Shown: positions 46,047 through 59,104, counted from the first letter of the stretch. The stretch: DNA of 64,000 bases from Areca catechu (GCA_021397845.1 CM038044.1:83027942-83091941), one strand, 5' to 3'. Numbers and translations: made by a program. Notes: generated by a model not told the origin, from the sequence alone.

Positions 46047-49000
46047 ATGTCTACCCGGAATGGAGTGCCCTACCAACCTGGTCAAACCCAACCTGATTTA
46101 GAGGCCATGGTTAGAGCTCTTACTGAGAGTATGAACAAACTGAGTCAGGATGTGACTACCACTGTTGCCCAGTTTAAAGAACAAGTCCATGAGGATTTTG
46201 CCCAGCTTAGGGATCGAGTCCAAGTGCTAGAGGAACCTAGGCATCGGAATTGGACTCCTGACCCAGATTTTAATGTGCCTCAACCTCACCCACACCAAGA
46301 GCATAGACGACCTTTATACCGAGATCCTGAACCTAATCATAGGAGGCCTGACCCAGAACCTGAGGATAGAGATGATAGGTTCATTCGGAACATCAAGTTA
46401 GATGCACCCACTTTTGATGGTAGCTTAAATCCTAAGGTGTATTCTGATTGGGAGGGTGAGATGGACCAGTACTTTGAGTGGTATGCCATGTCTGAGGAGA
46501 GGAAATTCAAGTTTGCCAAGATGAAATTAATACGTCAAGCTAGGTTATACTGGGGGAACATTGAGCTGACCACTAGAAGACGAAATGTAGAGCCCATAAC
46601 CACTTGGCAGGGTATGAAAGAGAAACTTAGAGACAAGTACCTACCCATTTCATACCAGCAAAATCTGTTAGACCAATGATAGACTTTGAAACAAGGGAAC
46701 CGATCTGTTTCAGACTACATAACCACCTTTGTTGAATACCTGATGAGATGTGATGTGAGTGAAGCCCATAAGGTCACTTTGTCTAGATTTTGGGCTGGAC
46801 TTAGGGAAGATATTAAGAGAGAGTTGTTTCTGAGAGAGGTTACTGACCTAGACCAAGCCTATCAGATTGCACTGAACACTGAGAAGTTTCAGAGAGGACC
46901 CATGCCATCTAGGGTTAGTGCCCCAATCCCAAGAAATGGACCTAGCTAGGTTACCCCTAGCAAGCCTAATCAGGGTATTCCCACCCCTAGGCCCATGGAC
47001 AAAGGTAAGGCACCTGACACCCAGAGAACCCCTAGTATCGTCTGTTTTAAGTGCCAGAAGCCCGGTCATATCTCCAATCAGTGCACAGCCATAGCTTGTT
47101 TTAAGTGTCATAAGGTAGGTCATGTTTCTAGCCAGTGCCCTCGTAGATCCCTATATATAGAAGAGGGAGGAGAAGAGAATTCCGAGCCTAATGAAGAGTT
47201 TGAAGAAGAAGTTTATGAGGCCGGAATGAATTTGGTCGATGAGTATGAAGGAGAGGAAGAATCCACAGAGTCTGACCAATTAGGGGTTGTGAGATGCATC
47301 CTGTCCCAGACTAAAGTTCAGGAAGATTGGCGTAGGACTAACATCCTACAGACTTTCCTTAAACTAGGGGATAAGGTTTGTAAAATCATCATAGATAGTG
47401 GGAGCTGTGTGAATGCCATTTCTACTAGCACTGTCAAAATGTTAGGCTTAACCCCAGTCCACCACCCCAACCCCTATAAGGTTTCTTGGGTAGACTCTAC
47501 CTTTATACCCATCCAGTCTAGATGTCAGGTCCAAATCTAAATGCAATCCTATCAAGAGAAGATTTGGTGTGATGTCTTACCCATGGGGGTGAGCAGTATA
47601 ATTCTTGGAAGACCTTGGTTGTATGATCATGATGCCACCCTCTTAGGAAAATCCAACACCTGTGTCTTTAGTTTCAATGGGAAGAAAATCACAATCCATT
47701 CAGTCCCTCCTAAGGACAAGGTAGCTAAAGGAACTAGTAAGGTCAGAGAAATGAATACTGGAGTGAACCTAATTAGTGCCAAGGATCTAGAACAAGAAAT
47801 TCATAGTGGTTCACCCATTTGGATGTTGACTGCTAAGGAACTTAGGACTCCTACACCCTCAGAGCCTCCTCAGGAAGTTAAGCCTTTATTAGAAGAATTT
47901 GAGGATGTTTTTCCCGAGGATTTGCCAGACCACCTTCCACCTCTTAGGGATATTCAGCATTTCATAGATTTAGTCCCAGGAGCTACTTTACCCAACTTGC
48001 CCCATTATAGGATGAATCCATCTGAGCATAAAGAACTGCAAAAGCAGGTTGGCGAATTGTTGAGGAAGGGGTTCATTAGAGAGAGTCTTAGCCCTTGTGC
48101 AGTCCCTGCACTTTTAACCCCAAAGAAGGATGGCACGTGGAGGATGTGTGTTGACAGTCGTGCCATCAATAAAATCACAATCAAGTATAGGTTCCCCATC
48201 CCTAGACTAGATGACATGCTTGATATGATGGCCGGTGCCATGGTTTTTTCTAAAATTGATCTCAAGATCGGCTATCATCAGGTTAGGATTAGACTAGGGG
48301 ATGAGTGGAAAACAGCCTTCAAAACTAAGGATGGTCTCTTTGAATGGGTTGTTATGCCTTTTGGGTTGTCCAATGCCCCTAGTACTTTCATGAGGATTAT
48401 GACCCAGGTACTTAGAGCTTTCATAGGGAAGTTTGTAGTTGTCTATTTTGATGACATCCTGATCTATAGTAAGACCCCTGCAGATCACCTAGGCCACCTT
48501 AGACAAGTCTGTCAAGTTTTGAGGAATGATAGTCTCTACGGTAATCTCAAAAAGTGTGAATTTATGACCAGTAGAATTATCTTCCTTGGATTTGTTGTAA
48601 CCCCTGACGGCATGGCTACCGATCCTGAAAAGATTAGGTCCATAGTAGAATGGCCAGAGCCGACCAGTGTGCATGAAGTCAGAAGTTTCCATGGCTTGGC
48701 TACCTTCTATAGGCGATTCATTAAGGGTTTTAGTACCGTAGTTGCTCCTATCACAGACTGCATTAGGAAGGGAGAATTTCAGTGGACCAAAGCAGCCCAT
48801 AAAGCCTTCCTAGATCTTAAGGATAGGATGACCCAGGCACCCATTTTGAGACAACCGGACTTTTCAAAGGTATTTGAGGTTGCCTATGATGCTTCAGGAG
48901 TAGGTACAGGTGGAGTCCTAAGCCAAGAGAACCATCCCGTAGCATTCTTTAGTGAAAAACTTAATGATGCTAAGCTTAGGTATTCTACTTATGATAAGGA

Positions 49001-50836
49001 ATTTTATGCGGTAGTGCAAGCTTTGTATTACTGGAGACATTATTTGCTACCGCAAGAATTTATGCTATTTTCGGACCATGAGGCTCTTAGATTCTTGAAT
49101 TCTCAGTAGAAGCTTAACCCTAGGCATGCTAAGTGGGTAGAGTATATCCAGTCATATACTTTTGTTTTGAAGCATAAGGCTGGGTCTGAAAATAAGGTAG
49201 CTGATGCCCTTAGTCATCGATCTTTATTGTTGAATTCTGTTAGGGCTGAAGTCATAGGGTTTGAGCAAATCAAAGAAGAATATGAGTCGTGTCCAGATTT
49301 TAAGACTGTGTACCAGGATCTAACTCAAGGACCATCTAGTGAACATAAGGATTATTCCCTTTTAGATGGCTTTCTGTTCTTTAAGAATAGGCTTTGCATC
49401 CCTAGAACCTCTCTTAGGGAATTCTTGATTTGGGAAACTCATGCTGGAGGTTTAGCTGGCCATTTCGGAAAAGATAAGACCACCCTGGCTATTGAAGACC
49501 ATTTTTTCTGGCCTAGCTTAAAAAGAGATGTAGCACACATTGTGGCTAGGTGTCGGACCTGCGCTGTTGCCAAATAGCGAAAACAGAACACCGGCCTTTA
49601 TACCCCACTCCTTGTCCCAGATCGTCCTTGGCAAGATGTGAGCATGGATTTTGTGTTAGGTTTTCCTAAGACCCAGAGGAGGCATGACTCTATCTGTGTT
49701 GTAGTAGACCGATTTTCCAAGATGGCCCATTTCTTGCCTTGTTCCCAAACATTTGATGCATCTAAGGTAGCCACCCTATTCTTTAATGAGATAGTTCGAC
49801 TCCATGGCCTACCCAAGACCATTGTTTCAGATAGGGATGTTCGGTTCACCAGCTATTTCTGGAAACCCTTTGGCATAAGTTAGGGATGAAACTTAAGTTT
49901 TCAACTGCCTATCATCCCCAGACTAACAGCCAAATCGAAGTAGTGAACCGTAGTTTAGGCAATCTGTTAAGGTGTCTTGTTGGTGAAAACATTAGGAATT
50001 GGGATTTGTACTTACCTAGAGCTGAATTTGCATATAATGACTCGGTCAATAGGTCTACGGGTAAGAGTCCATTTGAAATTGTGCATGGTTACAAACCCTA
50101 CACACCTCTTGACCTAGCTCCTTTACCAGTCCACACACGGGTCTCCGAGTCTGCCGAAGTTTTTGCACAGCATATAAAAGACTTGCATAAAGAAATTCAA
50201 GCCAAAATAAATTTAAGTAATGAAACTTATAAGAAATTGGCTGATTCTCAAAGGCGAGTCAAAAATTTTGACGAAGGAGACTATGTAATGATTAGGTTAA
50301 GGCCTGAACGGTTTCCTCCTGGATCCGTTAGAAAGTTACATGCTAGGGGAGCTGGACCATTTAGAGTGGTAAAGAGAGTAGGATCCAATACCTATGTGCT
50401 CGAGTTACCTCCAGAACTAGGCATTAGCTCCACTTTCAACATTACAGACCTAGTAGAGTATAGGGAGCCAGCTGTGATTCCCAGTGAGACTTTTGAACCT
50501 AATCCTGCTCTTGAGAGTGAACCTGACCCTGTGTGTCCACCAACAAATTGGCCTGTGAGGAAAGAGCAGATTGAAAAGATCCTGGATGATCAGGTTATCT
50601 CTACTCGTAATCTAGGATACCAAAGATACCTGGTCCGCTGGCTAGGAAGGCCAGATTCTGATGACTCTTGGATCTCCCGAGAAGAATTACAAGAGCTGGA
50701 CCCAGACCTCTTGGAGAGATACCAGAGCCAACTTGATCCATACTCGACAGGGTCGAGTTCCTCCCACCCTGGGAGAATTGGTGCAGGCACCACACTCAGA
50801 AGAAGACTTCAGAGCTCCATCTGGATCTCTGATTAA
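46047..50836 (+). pseudogene. Chromovirus Gag-Pol of B, five stop sites and one frameshift
   Basis: Starts MSTRNGVPYQ. Gag capsid lies near 46400-46870, two CCHC knuckles near 47050 and 47100, protease IIDSGSCVNAIS near 47390, RT with YFDDILIYS near 48450, RNase H DASGVGTGG near 48890, integrase zinc finger near 49440-49560 and core to about 50100, and chromodomain YLVRWLGRPDSDDSW near 50625. Stops occur at about 46677-46682 (two in tandem), 46947, 47538, 49107 and 49575. A one-base deletion near 49862-49885 shifts the frame. The last 19 codons lie in the 3' LTR. Otherwise the frame is remarkably well kept. Confidence 0.93.
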
Positions 50837-52388
50837 CCTTGCCCAAAGAATTAGGATTTTTGGTTTGTAATAAGAGTTGACTAGATCAACTCAATTTTAG
50901 CTTGAGTCTATATTACCTGCATTTTATTTTGTTGAGTCATGTTGACTCAGTAGTGGACTAGGGCTTCAACCTGGGGTGTTACATTTTCTCCCAAGGCCAA
51001 GCAAGTGGACGCCACACTCCCAGCCACACTCCCAGCCATACGCCTGAGTCCACGGGGCGCCATATCTACATCCAGCAGCCTTTGGTCCCCACACCACAGA
51101 TAGCAGCTCCCTTCTCTCATGCGCCAATTGAGGAGAAATCCACCAGGAGTCCACAAATCAAGGGGGCGGCCCAAGACTTTCCCAAAAGAACCAAACTATG
51201 AAAGGGAAGAAATTCTCTTGGAGAGAACTTCAAGGAGGCACCAACTACCTGCCAAAAATATCCAAAACAAAGATGGGAAGGACCTTGACTTAGGGAGGAA
51301 GAAAAGGAGGAGTCCAAAAGAGTTGAGCCATGGAAGGAAAGAAATCCTCTCTTGAAGACCCAAGCATGGAGGCGCCATCTACCTTCGTTTTATAACCCAA
51401 ATCAATTTTTTTAGGTACCTTGGCCGACCATATGTGTATGGATTATCCTGATTTGTAGATCCCCTCCTTTAGTCCCACATGGGAAGATGTAAAACCTTAC
51501 TCTCTTGTAAAGCCCTATAAATTAAACCCCTCTTGTAAGTTTAAATCAATCAGATGAATGAAACCAAATTTTTTTGTGAGCAAACTTTGTGTTCTCTCTT
51601 CCGCACTTTCATCCAGGTGTTGAGCTCCGTGAGGGAGTAAATCCGGGTTCCCCAGGAACCTTGAGGAGGTGTGAGATCTCCAAAACCCAAACCCTAGGTT
51701 AGCCACTCCACTCCCAAACCCTAGCCGCCCATCATTCTTTTCCTTCCACCAAGCCCTAGCCTATCCCACTTCTCATGGCCACCCTCTTCAAGTCAAGGCT
51801 GACCACCAGCATCCGGGTCCAGTCCGGGTACTTCAGATCTACAGCAATTCTAAGAGGAAGTCAGATCAGCCTCCAGGAGAATCCTATTTTCAGCAACTTC
51901 AGCTTTCAAGTTCTTCAATCTGGTAAATCTTTTCTTGAGTATCTGAATTCCATCACTTGTTCCTCTTCTTTCCCAGATCTTGAGTCCAGGAGAAGCCGAC
52001 TCAGCCACAGGACCAGTATTGGAGGATCCATTGCGAAGGTACCCGAATTTGAGGATCCAACAATCTGCTCGAGAGAGTTCTTCCACCAAACTTTGTGAAG
52101 ATCACTGTCTGGTTGGTAAACCATCTCTCCTCTCTATTTCTGTCCCGTTGAAAGTTCAGAGCGAAACCCTAGGTCTGGGAGTTTCTCAACCCCAGCGATC
52201 CGTTACTTCTGAACTACTCTGATAATTTAGTTTCTTCTAAATTGTGCTTTCAATCCTTACCTAGTTTCCTTCAACTTAGTTTAGCTTTACTTTGAGTCAA
52301 AGCCAATTTCTGAAATATAAAAAAATAAAAAAGAAATTAATCTTAAATTTACTTCCGCATATGCTTCTTTGTTCTTTGTTCTGCATCA
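50779..52388 (+). repeat. 3' LTR of B, 1610 bp
   Basis: Matches the 5' copy with a low density of differences (roughly 1-2% by eye). Preceded by GGGAGAAT polypurine tract. Confidence 0.93.
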
Positions 52389-54344
52389 GGACACCCCCAA
52401 ACCCGATGATGTGAAAGTGTTGACTTACACCCAGTCCATATCTCATATGGAGTTTTGTCAATGGATTTACTAGGAACCCTATTCAGAAGATAACACACTG
52501 ACTCATGAGCATATCCCCGAAAGGATATAGGTAAAGTGGCTAAGCCCATCATGGATTGGACCATATCTAATAGAGTTTGATTTCTTTTTTCAGACACTCT
52601 ATTTAACTGAGATGTCCCTAGAGGAGTCCATTGAGAAAGAATCCCATTCTCCTCAAGATAAGTCAAAAAATCACTAGAATGATACCACCTCGATCTAATC
52701 AAAGGGTTTTAATAAACTTTCCAGTTTATTTTTCTACTTCATTACGATATTGTTTGAATATTTCAAACGACTCAGATTTATATCTCAGTAAGAAGACATA
52801 ACCATACTTGGATAGGTCATCTGTAAACATAATGAAATAGCTATACCCACCTCTAGCACTGATATTCATTGGTTCACATACATTAGTATGTACCAGACTA
52901 AGAATATCATTGGCTCGCTCATCTTTTCTAGTAAAAGGTGACTTGGTCATTTTACTAATAAGACAAGATTCATAAGTTGGCAGTGATTCACAATCATTGA
53001 TATTCAAGAGACCTTCTCCAACTAACTTATTGATACTATTTTTGTTAATATGACCTAGCCTATAGTGCCAAAGTTAAGTGTCGCTGAATTATCTATCCTA
53101 GGGCATTTGCAAAAAATAGTCATTACTATAACAGGTCGTGATAGTAAGTATATGCCATTACTTAAACATCCATCCATAAGTTTCACACCATTCACAATGA
53201 TAGAGAAAACATAATTCTTTATTAAAAATTTATAATTTTCATTGGCCAACTGGCCTATAGAAATGACATTCATAAGAAAAGATGGACAATAATGACAGTC
53301 ATTCAAAATGGCATTACAAGACTCGAAAACTAGCTTGATAACTCCCAACACCAAGACTGAAACTTAGCTTCCATTTCTCACGTTCAAGAATTTTTCACCA
53401 TCGTCGAATCTCCTACTAATTTGAAGCCCTTACAAAGAATTGCAAATATGAATAGGACTTCTAGTATCCAATACCCAATTAGTAGTATCACATATAGAGA
53501 AATTATAAGGTGTTATCATATAATTAACTTGTGTAGCAACAGCTTGCTGTTTTCTCTTCTTTGGCCTGTTCAGGTCAAGAGTAGCAAGGTAGGTAGGATA
53601 GTTGCTCCTTCAATGACCCTACTTCTTGCAATAGAAGCACTCTGCCTTACTTTGATCAGCCTTCTTCCTCGTTTGACTAGGCCCAACACTTTGCACATTC
53701 TTGGATTTTTTCTTTTCTTGTTTTTTTCCTAAAGGGACGATGTCCTGCTACACTACCTCCCACTAGGTTCACCAACACTTTATTGAGCTAACAATCTTTC
53801 TCGTAGGTCTACAGTAAATCTAACAAATCATGGTAGTTTACTACAGGCCTATTCAATCTATAGTGATTGAGAAAGTCCAAGTAGGAGGGAGGCAAGGAAT
53901 TCAGAATCGTATCTTTCCCTAGCTGCTCATGCAAGGAAAATCTGAGCTTGCCCAAATGCTTAATCAACTGGATCATGTACAGTACATGATTAGTGACTGA
54001 TGCTTCATCAAGCATCCAAGTGCTGAAAATGGCAGAGAAAATCCTGTACCACTCAACATCATTAGGTATGCCAAAAGACTCCTTCAACTTTTGAAGGATC
54101 TCCTTTGGCTGGGCTTCCTCGAACCTGTGACCGAACTCGTTGTTCATTGCCACCAATATAATACATCACACCATAGTGCACTACGGGAATTGGTAGCAGG
54201 TTCCTAAGGTGTAGGATCCGATATGACATATAGGATCCTTTCATGCTCCAAAACTATTCTAAGTCTTCGATACTAGTTATCGATGTTGGGACCCATAAGT
54301 TTGTCATTGTCAAGTAATGACTGGAGTGACAGACTGGTAAACAT
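52389..54344 (-). pseudogene. Copia I fragment: Gag, protease, integrase
   Basis: Begins at an ATG at 54344 (MFTSLSLQSLLDNDKLMGPN). The Gag domain runs to about 53800. A damaged CCHC knuckle lies near 53630, protease NWVLDTRS near 53480, the pre-integrase zinc region near 53050 and 52960, and integrase HTNVCEPM near 52890. It reaches WGCP at 52389, where B interrupts. Multiple frameshifts and stops; the oldest copia element here. Confidence 0.9.
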
Positions 54345-54360
54345 AATCTAAAAGGAAAAA

Positions 54361-55722
54361 TGATGCGGCAAGCATATGATTAATGTTTTGAATATGGTTT
54401 GTAGAGCAATGAAACCTAATTACACTAGCATTGTACTCATCATAATAAGACTTCAGGATTATAAGAAATGGGACTTTTACTTGATTAGACACAATCCTAA
54501 ACTAAGAAGGAAGAAGATCTAGACAATAGGGGCTAATGATTATGGACTTACCTTTATGAGCTTTCCAACCTTCTTTTGATTCATACCTTGTAACTACCAA
54601 CGCTCAGAACTGAAGAACCTGGATAACAGAGATCAGAACCCTGAACCTGGGGCTTCAGCTTGTTGGTTCTTTGTCAAGGTGAACCCGGTCCACACCTCAA
54701 AGACTTCGAAGGACCCTGCAATGAATATCAAAGTTAAGGAAGAAGGATAAGAACATATAGAAGGGATGGGAGAATTTATGAACTAAGAACAGAAATTTGA
54801 GAAGGTCTGGCTGACTCCAATGCCTTCACGTGAGCTTGGAAGACGCTTAGCTAGGGGAAAAGAATGGCTTTGGCGTGGAAGAAGAGGATGGGAAACTTTC
54901 ACATAAGGAAAAAAAAAAACACAAGACAACTTCTACTTCCAAAATTCAACTTCAATTTTCATTCATTCCCAAAAATCCCCCCTTTACAATGGGCGACCAA
55001 GGCCTTTAATAGCCTCACAAAGCTAGCTTTTGAAATTTAAAAACTCCCCAAATTGAGGAGGATTACAAGGGGGGGTTGGAGGATTTGGTGGAGAGTTTTG
55101 AGGGATGGGGGGGGTTGGAGGATTTGGTGGAGGACTTGGAGGGGTGTGGCCAACCTCCTTGAATTTGAATCTTCCTTATTGGCGCCAAAGAGTGATGAGG
55201 TGGCTAGTGAGGTGGCGCCTGATGACGTGGCATGATGAGATGGTCTTTTACTTGGATAAGGAATGACATGTGGCGCCAAGTGGTCCTAGTTGATGGTCCT
55301 TTTCTCTTGCTTGGTTGATGTGTCTTCTCTTCTTAATGTAGTCAAATTCTGGGGTCTAGAATTTGAGTCTTGTTGCTGGCTTTCATTACTTTAAGACTTG
55401 ATTAACTGAAATAGACTTAACTCAACTGAACTGACTTGACTACCTAAACTTTAAAACTTGAAACGGACTTACAGGAAATGAAATTTTTTTTAAAAGTAAT
55501 TACAGGACTCAATAAACACTCTTGATTAATTACAGGACTCTTGAAAAGGAAATGGCTCTTGAAAATAAAACATTTACAGGACTTTTGAAAAGGAAATGGC
55601 TCTTGAAAATAAAACATTTTTGAACTAAAGAATACAAGGTAACCTAATTATCTTCGATCCAAATTGGGATAAGGCTAACCTTGTTGGAGTGAAGTTTCTT
55701 TCGGTTTCTGGTGTCCACACCA
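54361..55722 (-). repeat. 3' LTR of D, 1362 bp
   Basis: TGATGCGGCAAGC to TGGTGTCCACACCA. Contains a 44-bp tandem duplication (55531-55618). No second copy of this LTR is present on the right side of D. A short G-rich duplicated tract lies at 55065-55145. Confidence 0.75.
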
Positions 55723-56400
55723 ATTCTCCTAGGGTGGGCAGAAGAACTCAACCCAGTCGAGTATGGTTCAGTTTTGCCCTGGTAATGCTCGAACAAGTCT
55801 GGGTTAAGTCTTTGCAGGTCCTCTCGGGTAATCCAAGAGTTGTCGGACTCAGGTTGACCTTGCCATTGAACCAGGTATCGCTGATACTCCTTATTCCTGG
55901 TAGTAATGGTCTTGTCATCCAGGATTGTCTCAATCCTCTCTCTCCGCTCAAGTAGGGTTGGTGGTGGACACTCGGAAATATGTTCACTCTCAATGAAAGT
56001 TTCTGGCCCAAAAGGCTCCCTAGGTATTAGTACTGGTTCTTTGTATTCTACTAGGTCTGAAACATTAAAGGTTGTACTGATACACATATCAGGTGGAAGT
56101 TCCAAAACATATGCATTAGGCCCTATTTTCTTTAAGATCTTGAAAGGTCCCGCTTCGCAGGCATGCAGCTTGTTTATGGTTCTAGAGGGGAACCATTCAG
56201 TGTTGAACCTAATCATCGCATAATCCCCTTCACAGAATTCTTTAGCCCTCTTATGTGAGTCAGCTAAGTGTTTGTAAGTTTCATTACTCAGGTTGATCTT
56301 ATTACTGATTTCTTTATGCAGATTTGTGACATGCTGTGCAAAAGACTCAGCAGACTCAGAAACTTACACAAGCACTTACGAAATGCAGACTGAACTAGGC
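55644..56400 (-). pseudogene. Integrase tail and chromodomain of D
   Basis: From the SNETYKHLADSHKRA region (about 56290) through LHACEAGPFKILKKIG, ISTTFNVSDLVEYKEP and chromodomain TITTRNKEYQRYLVQWQGQPESDNSW (about 55830-55920), to the terminal IWIEDN. The frame from 56216 to 55644 is open. The last 26 codons lie in the LTR. There is no integrase core upstream. Confidence 0.85.
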
Positions 56401-56444
56401 ATCCCTATTGAGAAGAATTTTATTGGACTCTCTAGGGCCTAAAC

Positions 56445-57332
56445 CTAACAGATTAATGACTCTCTAGGTTTGACCCTGGTCTGGCATGCACATGAGAATT
56501 TACCATGGGTTCCTAGCAAATGCCAAAAGGTTTTCCAAAAGTAGGTAGCAAAAGGAATATGCCTTAAAAGCTCATGCATCCTAGTAATCTCATCAAAATG
56601 AAACTTAATGGCTCTAAAATTATGATAAGACTCAGGGAAAGGCAGGAAATAGGAATCCGAGACTTGGGATAATTTAGGTGAATCTTGAAACAGACCTTGG
56701 TTACTCATGATGACCTTAAGATTAGAATTTTGATCTATAGGCGGGATGCTTCTAGGTAGTTGAAGGTCATCAGGAAAGTCTTCTAAAATAATGATTGGGT
56801 TCTTCTCAGGTACCTGAAGGAGTTCTTTTGTCGAAGCTAAAGTATTGGGTTCTTCCTGAGGGCATTGTCTTACGGGAACCAAGTCCTCACTAAATTTTGG
56901 TTGTTCTGATGTTTCAGGACTAGGCTCAATGATCTTTTCTTTACAAAAGGTTTCCTCAGGTAAGGTACTAAAGTTGTTCTCTTCACAGTCTTCCCCTTCA
57001 TATTCATCTATTAAACTTATGTCAGTCTCATACACATATTAACTAGGTTCAGACTTGCTTTCTTCCTTCCCTAGCCCTTCAGTTTGACGATATCCTAAGT
57101 CTTGAGTATTCATGAACTCAACTTGTACTTCAGGGTTCTTACTCCTATCATTCATATGATCTAATGGGATAGTAGGAGTTGGTTGGTCTAAAGAAAATTG
57201 TTTAGCCAGCATTTGGTTCAATTGGGCCATTAGATCATTTAGGCCTTTCAGCATGGTTTCAAGATTCGGGTCCATGGCTACACTGGACTGGGTCTGGACT
57301 GGTGAATATGAAGTTCCTGATCTAGTTTTCAT
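56445..57332 (-). pseudogene. RT-less Gag-derived protein of D
   Basis: Starts MKTRSGTSYSPVQTQ (57332) as in G Gag, with one in-frame stop near 57039. The N-terminal coil is followed by a charged linker, acidic DEYEGEDCEE, a fragment LEDFPDD that resembles the pre-RT segment of G (EDFKDIFPDD), SYFLPFPE, the integrase-derived FATYFWKTFWHLLGT, and the end KFSCACQTRVKPRESLIC. About 295 codons. No capsid, knuckle, protease or RT. The end matches element A closely. Confidence 0.8.
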
Positions 57333-58348
57333 GCATGCAAGTAGACTCAAGCTCGAGCTAAGGTTTCCTTGACCTAGAGCACAAATTAGAGGTCTAATTA
57401 AGTGAACCAACTAGCTAGTAGTACTTATGGGACTTAGCCAGGTAGGTGGAGGGGAGTGAAGGTCCCTGATTGCCAATCCTTAGACACCAATCTGAGATTG
57501 GCCAGGTAGGTGGACCAAATCACAAGCCCTGATGCACCAATCATAGACACCAAGCCAGTAAATACACACCAATTAGCTGACACAGTTAACTTGACCCTAA
57601 CCTGAACCCAACTTGTTGGTGTCCCTAACCCTCTAGGGCAATTAACGTTCTACTCAATTTTAATTAGCAGGATGGGATCGATATGCTGGTTGGTGATTTT
57701 TCGGCCAGGGACAGGTGATGAAACCCTGACCCAATGTAAAATTGATGCCCTTAATTTGATTTCTCATGAGATGAATGAAATGCAAAGGTGCTGCAGAAGT
57801 GTGTTGTAGTTTGAAAGAGGTGTGGAAAACATGATTAAAAAAATGTCCAAAAATTCTGAAAAATTCACAGAGGATTCCTAACTTATATGTTTCAATTCAA
57901 ATAAAAGGAATTTTAAAACTAAAATCTGTACTACTCTAAGCAGTTCCTACAAATGAAGATAAATAAAAAGGACAGAACAGAACCCTAATGACAGTGTCGA
58001 ACTACAAAGATTTTCATTTTTTTATAATTTTTTTTTGATGATGAAATTTAATATGGTGATAACTGACTTAAAAAGGAACAAGAAAAAAAATATTTCAACA
58101 AAACATTAGCAACTTTCCTTTGGAGCTGCAGACGGACTACAATTAGCAAATGCAAATTTTCATAAAACAGAACCTAATCAAACAAGTGCAATGGCTTAGC
58201 CAAACTTCAATCTAAAAAATTCACGTCTGGCCAGGGGCTCATTATTCCCATGGGTCGTGACAGTGTACTGGAGTACACCCGGTTAGGTGGCATGAATTTT
58301 AGATCTTGCTTGGATTTAAAGAAAACTATTCTACCCTAATACAATCAT
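57333..58348 (-). other. Leader of D
   Basis: Palindrome module with CCAATCTGAGATTGG at 57487-57501. Near the primer site AAAATTCACG (58216-58225) / CATGAATTTT (58291-58300) encloses GTGTAC-TGGA-GTACAC, closely matching G. Non-coding. Confidence 0.78.
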
Positions 58349-58360
58349 GCTCTGATACCA
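58349..58360 (-). other. Primer-binding site of D (tRNA-iMet)
   Basis: TGGTATCAGAGC in element sense, followed outward by AATT, the same spacer found in L. Confidence 0.88.
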
Positions 58361-58499
58361 AATTGGATCGGGGCATCGTGTGCCACATCAAATTAATTAA
58401 TTCTCCGGAGCACACCATTGCCAACAAGCCCCTTTCCGATTCCCTTAAATCGAGCATGCCACCACCAATTCCTATCTGACAACCAGAAAGAGCACTTTC

Positions 58500-59090
58500 C
58501 CACGCGCCTCCATCTTCACCGAGTCCCAGATGCTCGCCCACGACCAAATCGAGACTGCCGGCCCTGATGGATTCCGGCCGTCCGACTCCTTCGCTCCCAG
58601 CCCACGCCGTAGACCTCCATGGCTGCAAACATCTCCTCCACCCGTGCAACCCATTGTAGACGAAGCCCCACCCATGATGCCGCCCACCACCAGCGCTAGC
58701 CCTCGCCTCACCGCCTCTGCTCCCCATCTCCACTCGCAATGCCTCACGGACGTCACTCGGCCGCCTGCTGCCATGATGCCTCTCGCTGGAGAAGCTGGCC
58801 GGATCTCCTCCCTGCTGCCGTGTCCCCCACAGCCACCGCACGCCCGCAGCCAAGCATCCCTCGACTTTGCCATGGCCGTCGCCACCCTGCTGGAACCCTT
58901 TCGCCCCTCACCGATGCCAATGAGTCCTCTCCCGCAAGCCCCCTTGTTCGGCACGATCGTGAAAGCATGATGAACGTCGCCGCCCTGCCGGATCCCTTTC
59001 GCCCCTCACCGATGCCGGCGAGGCCTCTCCCGCAAGCCCCCCTGTTCGGCATGATCGTGAAAGCACAGCTTGCACGATCGTGAAGGCATA
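58500..59090 (+). other. GC-rich block inside L LTR
   Basis: Sharp jump to high GC and proline/arginine-rich open frames (58530-58970 on plus) against AT-rich surroundings. The homologous block is at 60390-60965. It has an internal 98-bp duplication from about 58877. It resembles GC-rich exon or CpG-rich sequence of plant genes, but I recognise no protein family and the two copies do not keep one frame strictly. Possible captured host sequence. Confidence 0.45.
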
Positions 59091-59104
59091 GTCGGGCTTC
59101 TCAG

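Larger units (their letters stand above)
43533..52388 (+). mobile_element. Full-length chromovirus B
   Basis: 8856 bp on the plus strand with LTRs of 1613 and 1610 bp, a tRNA-iMet primer site and perfect 5-bp target duplication ggaca (43528-43532 and 52389-52393). It entered copia I inside the integrase-region motif WGCPAYVK. All domains are present, but the frame carries several stops and one frameshift. Confidence 0.95.

Noticed and set aside
58530..58970. Proline-rich frame as a host protein gene
   Set aside because: It lies inside a duplicated LTR, has no recognised domain, and the second copy (60414-60944) shifts in sequence without coding constraint. Kept only as a possible capture.
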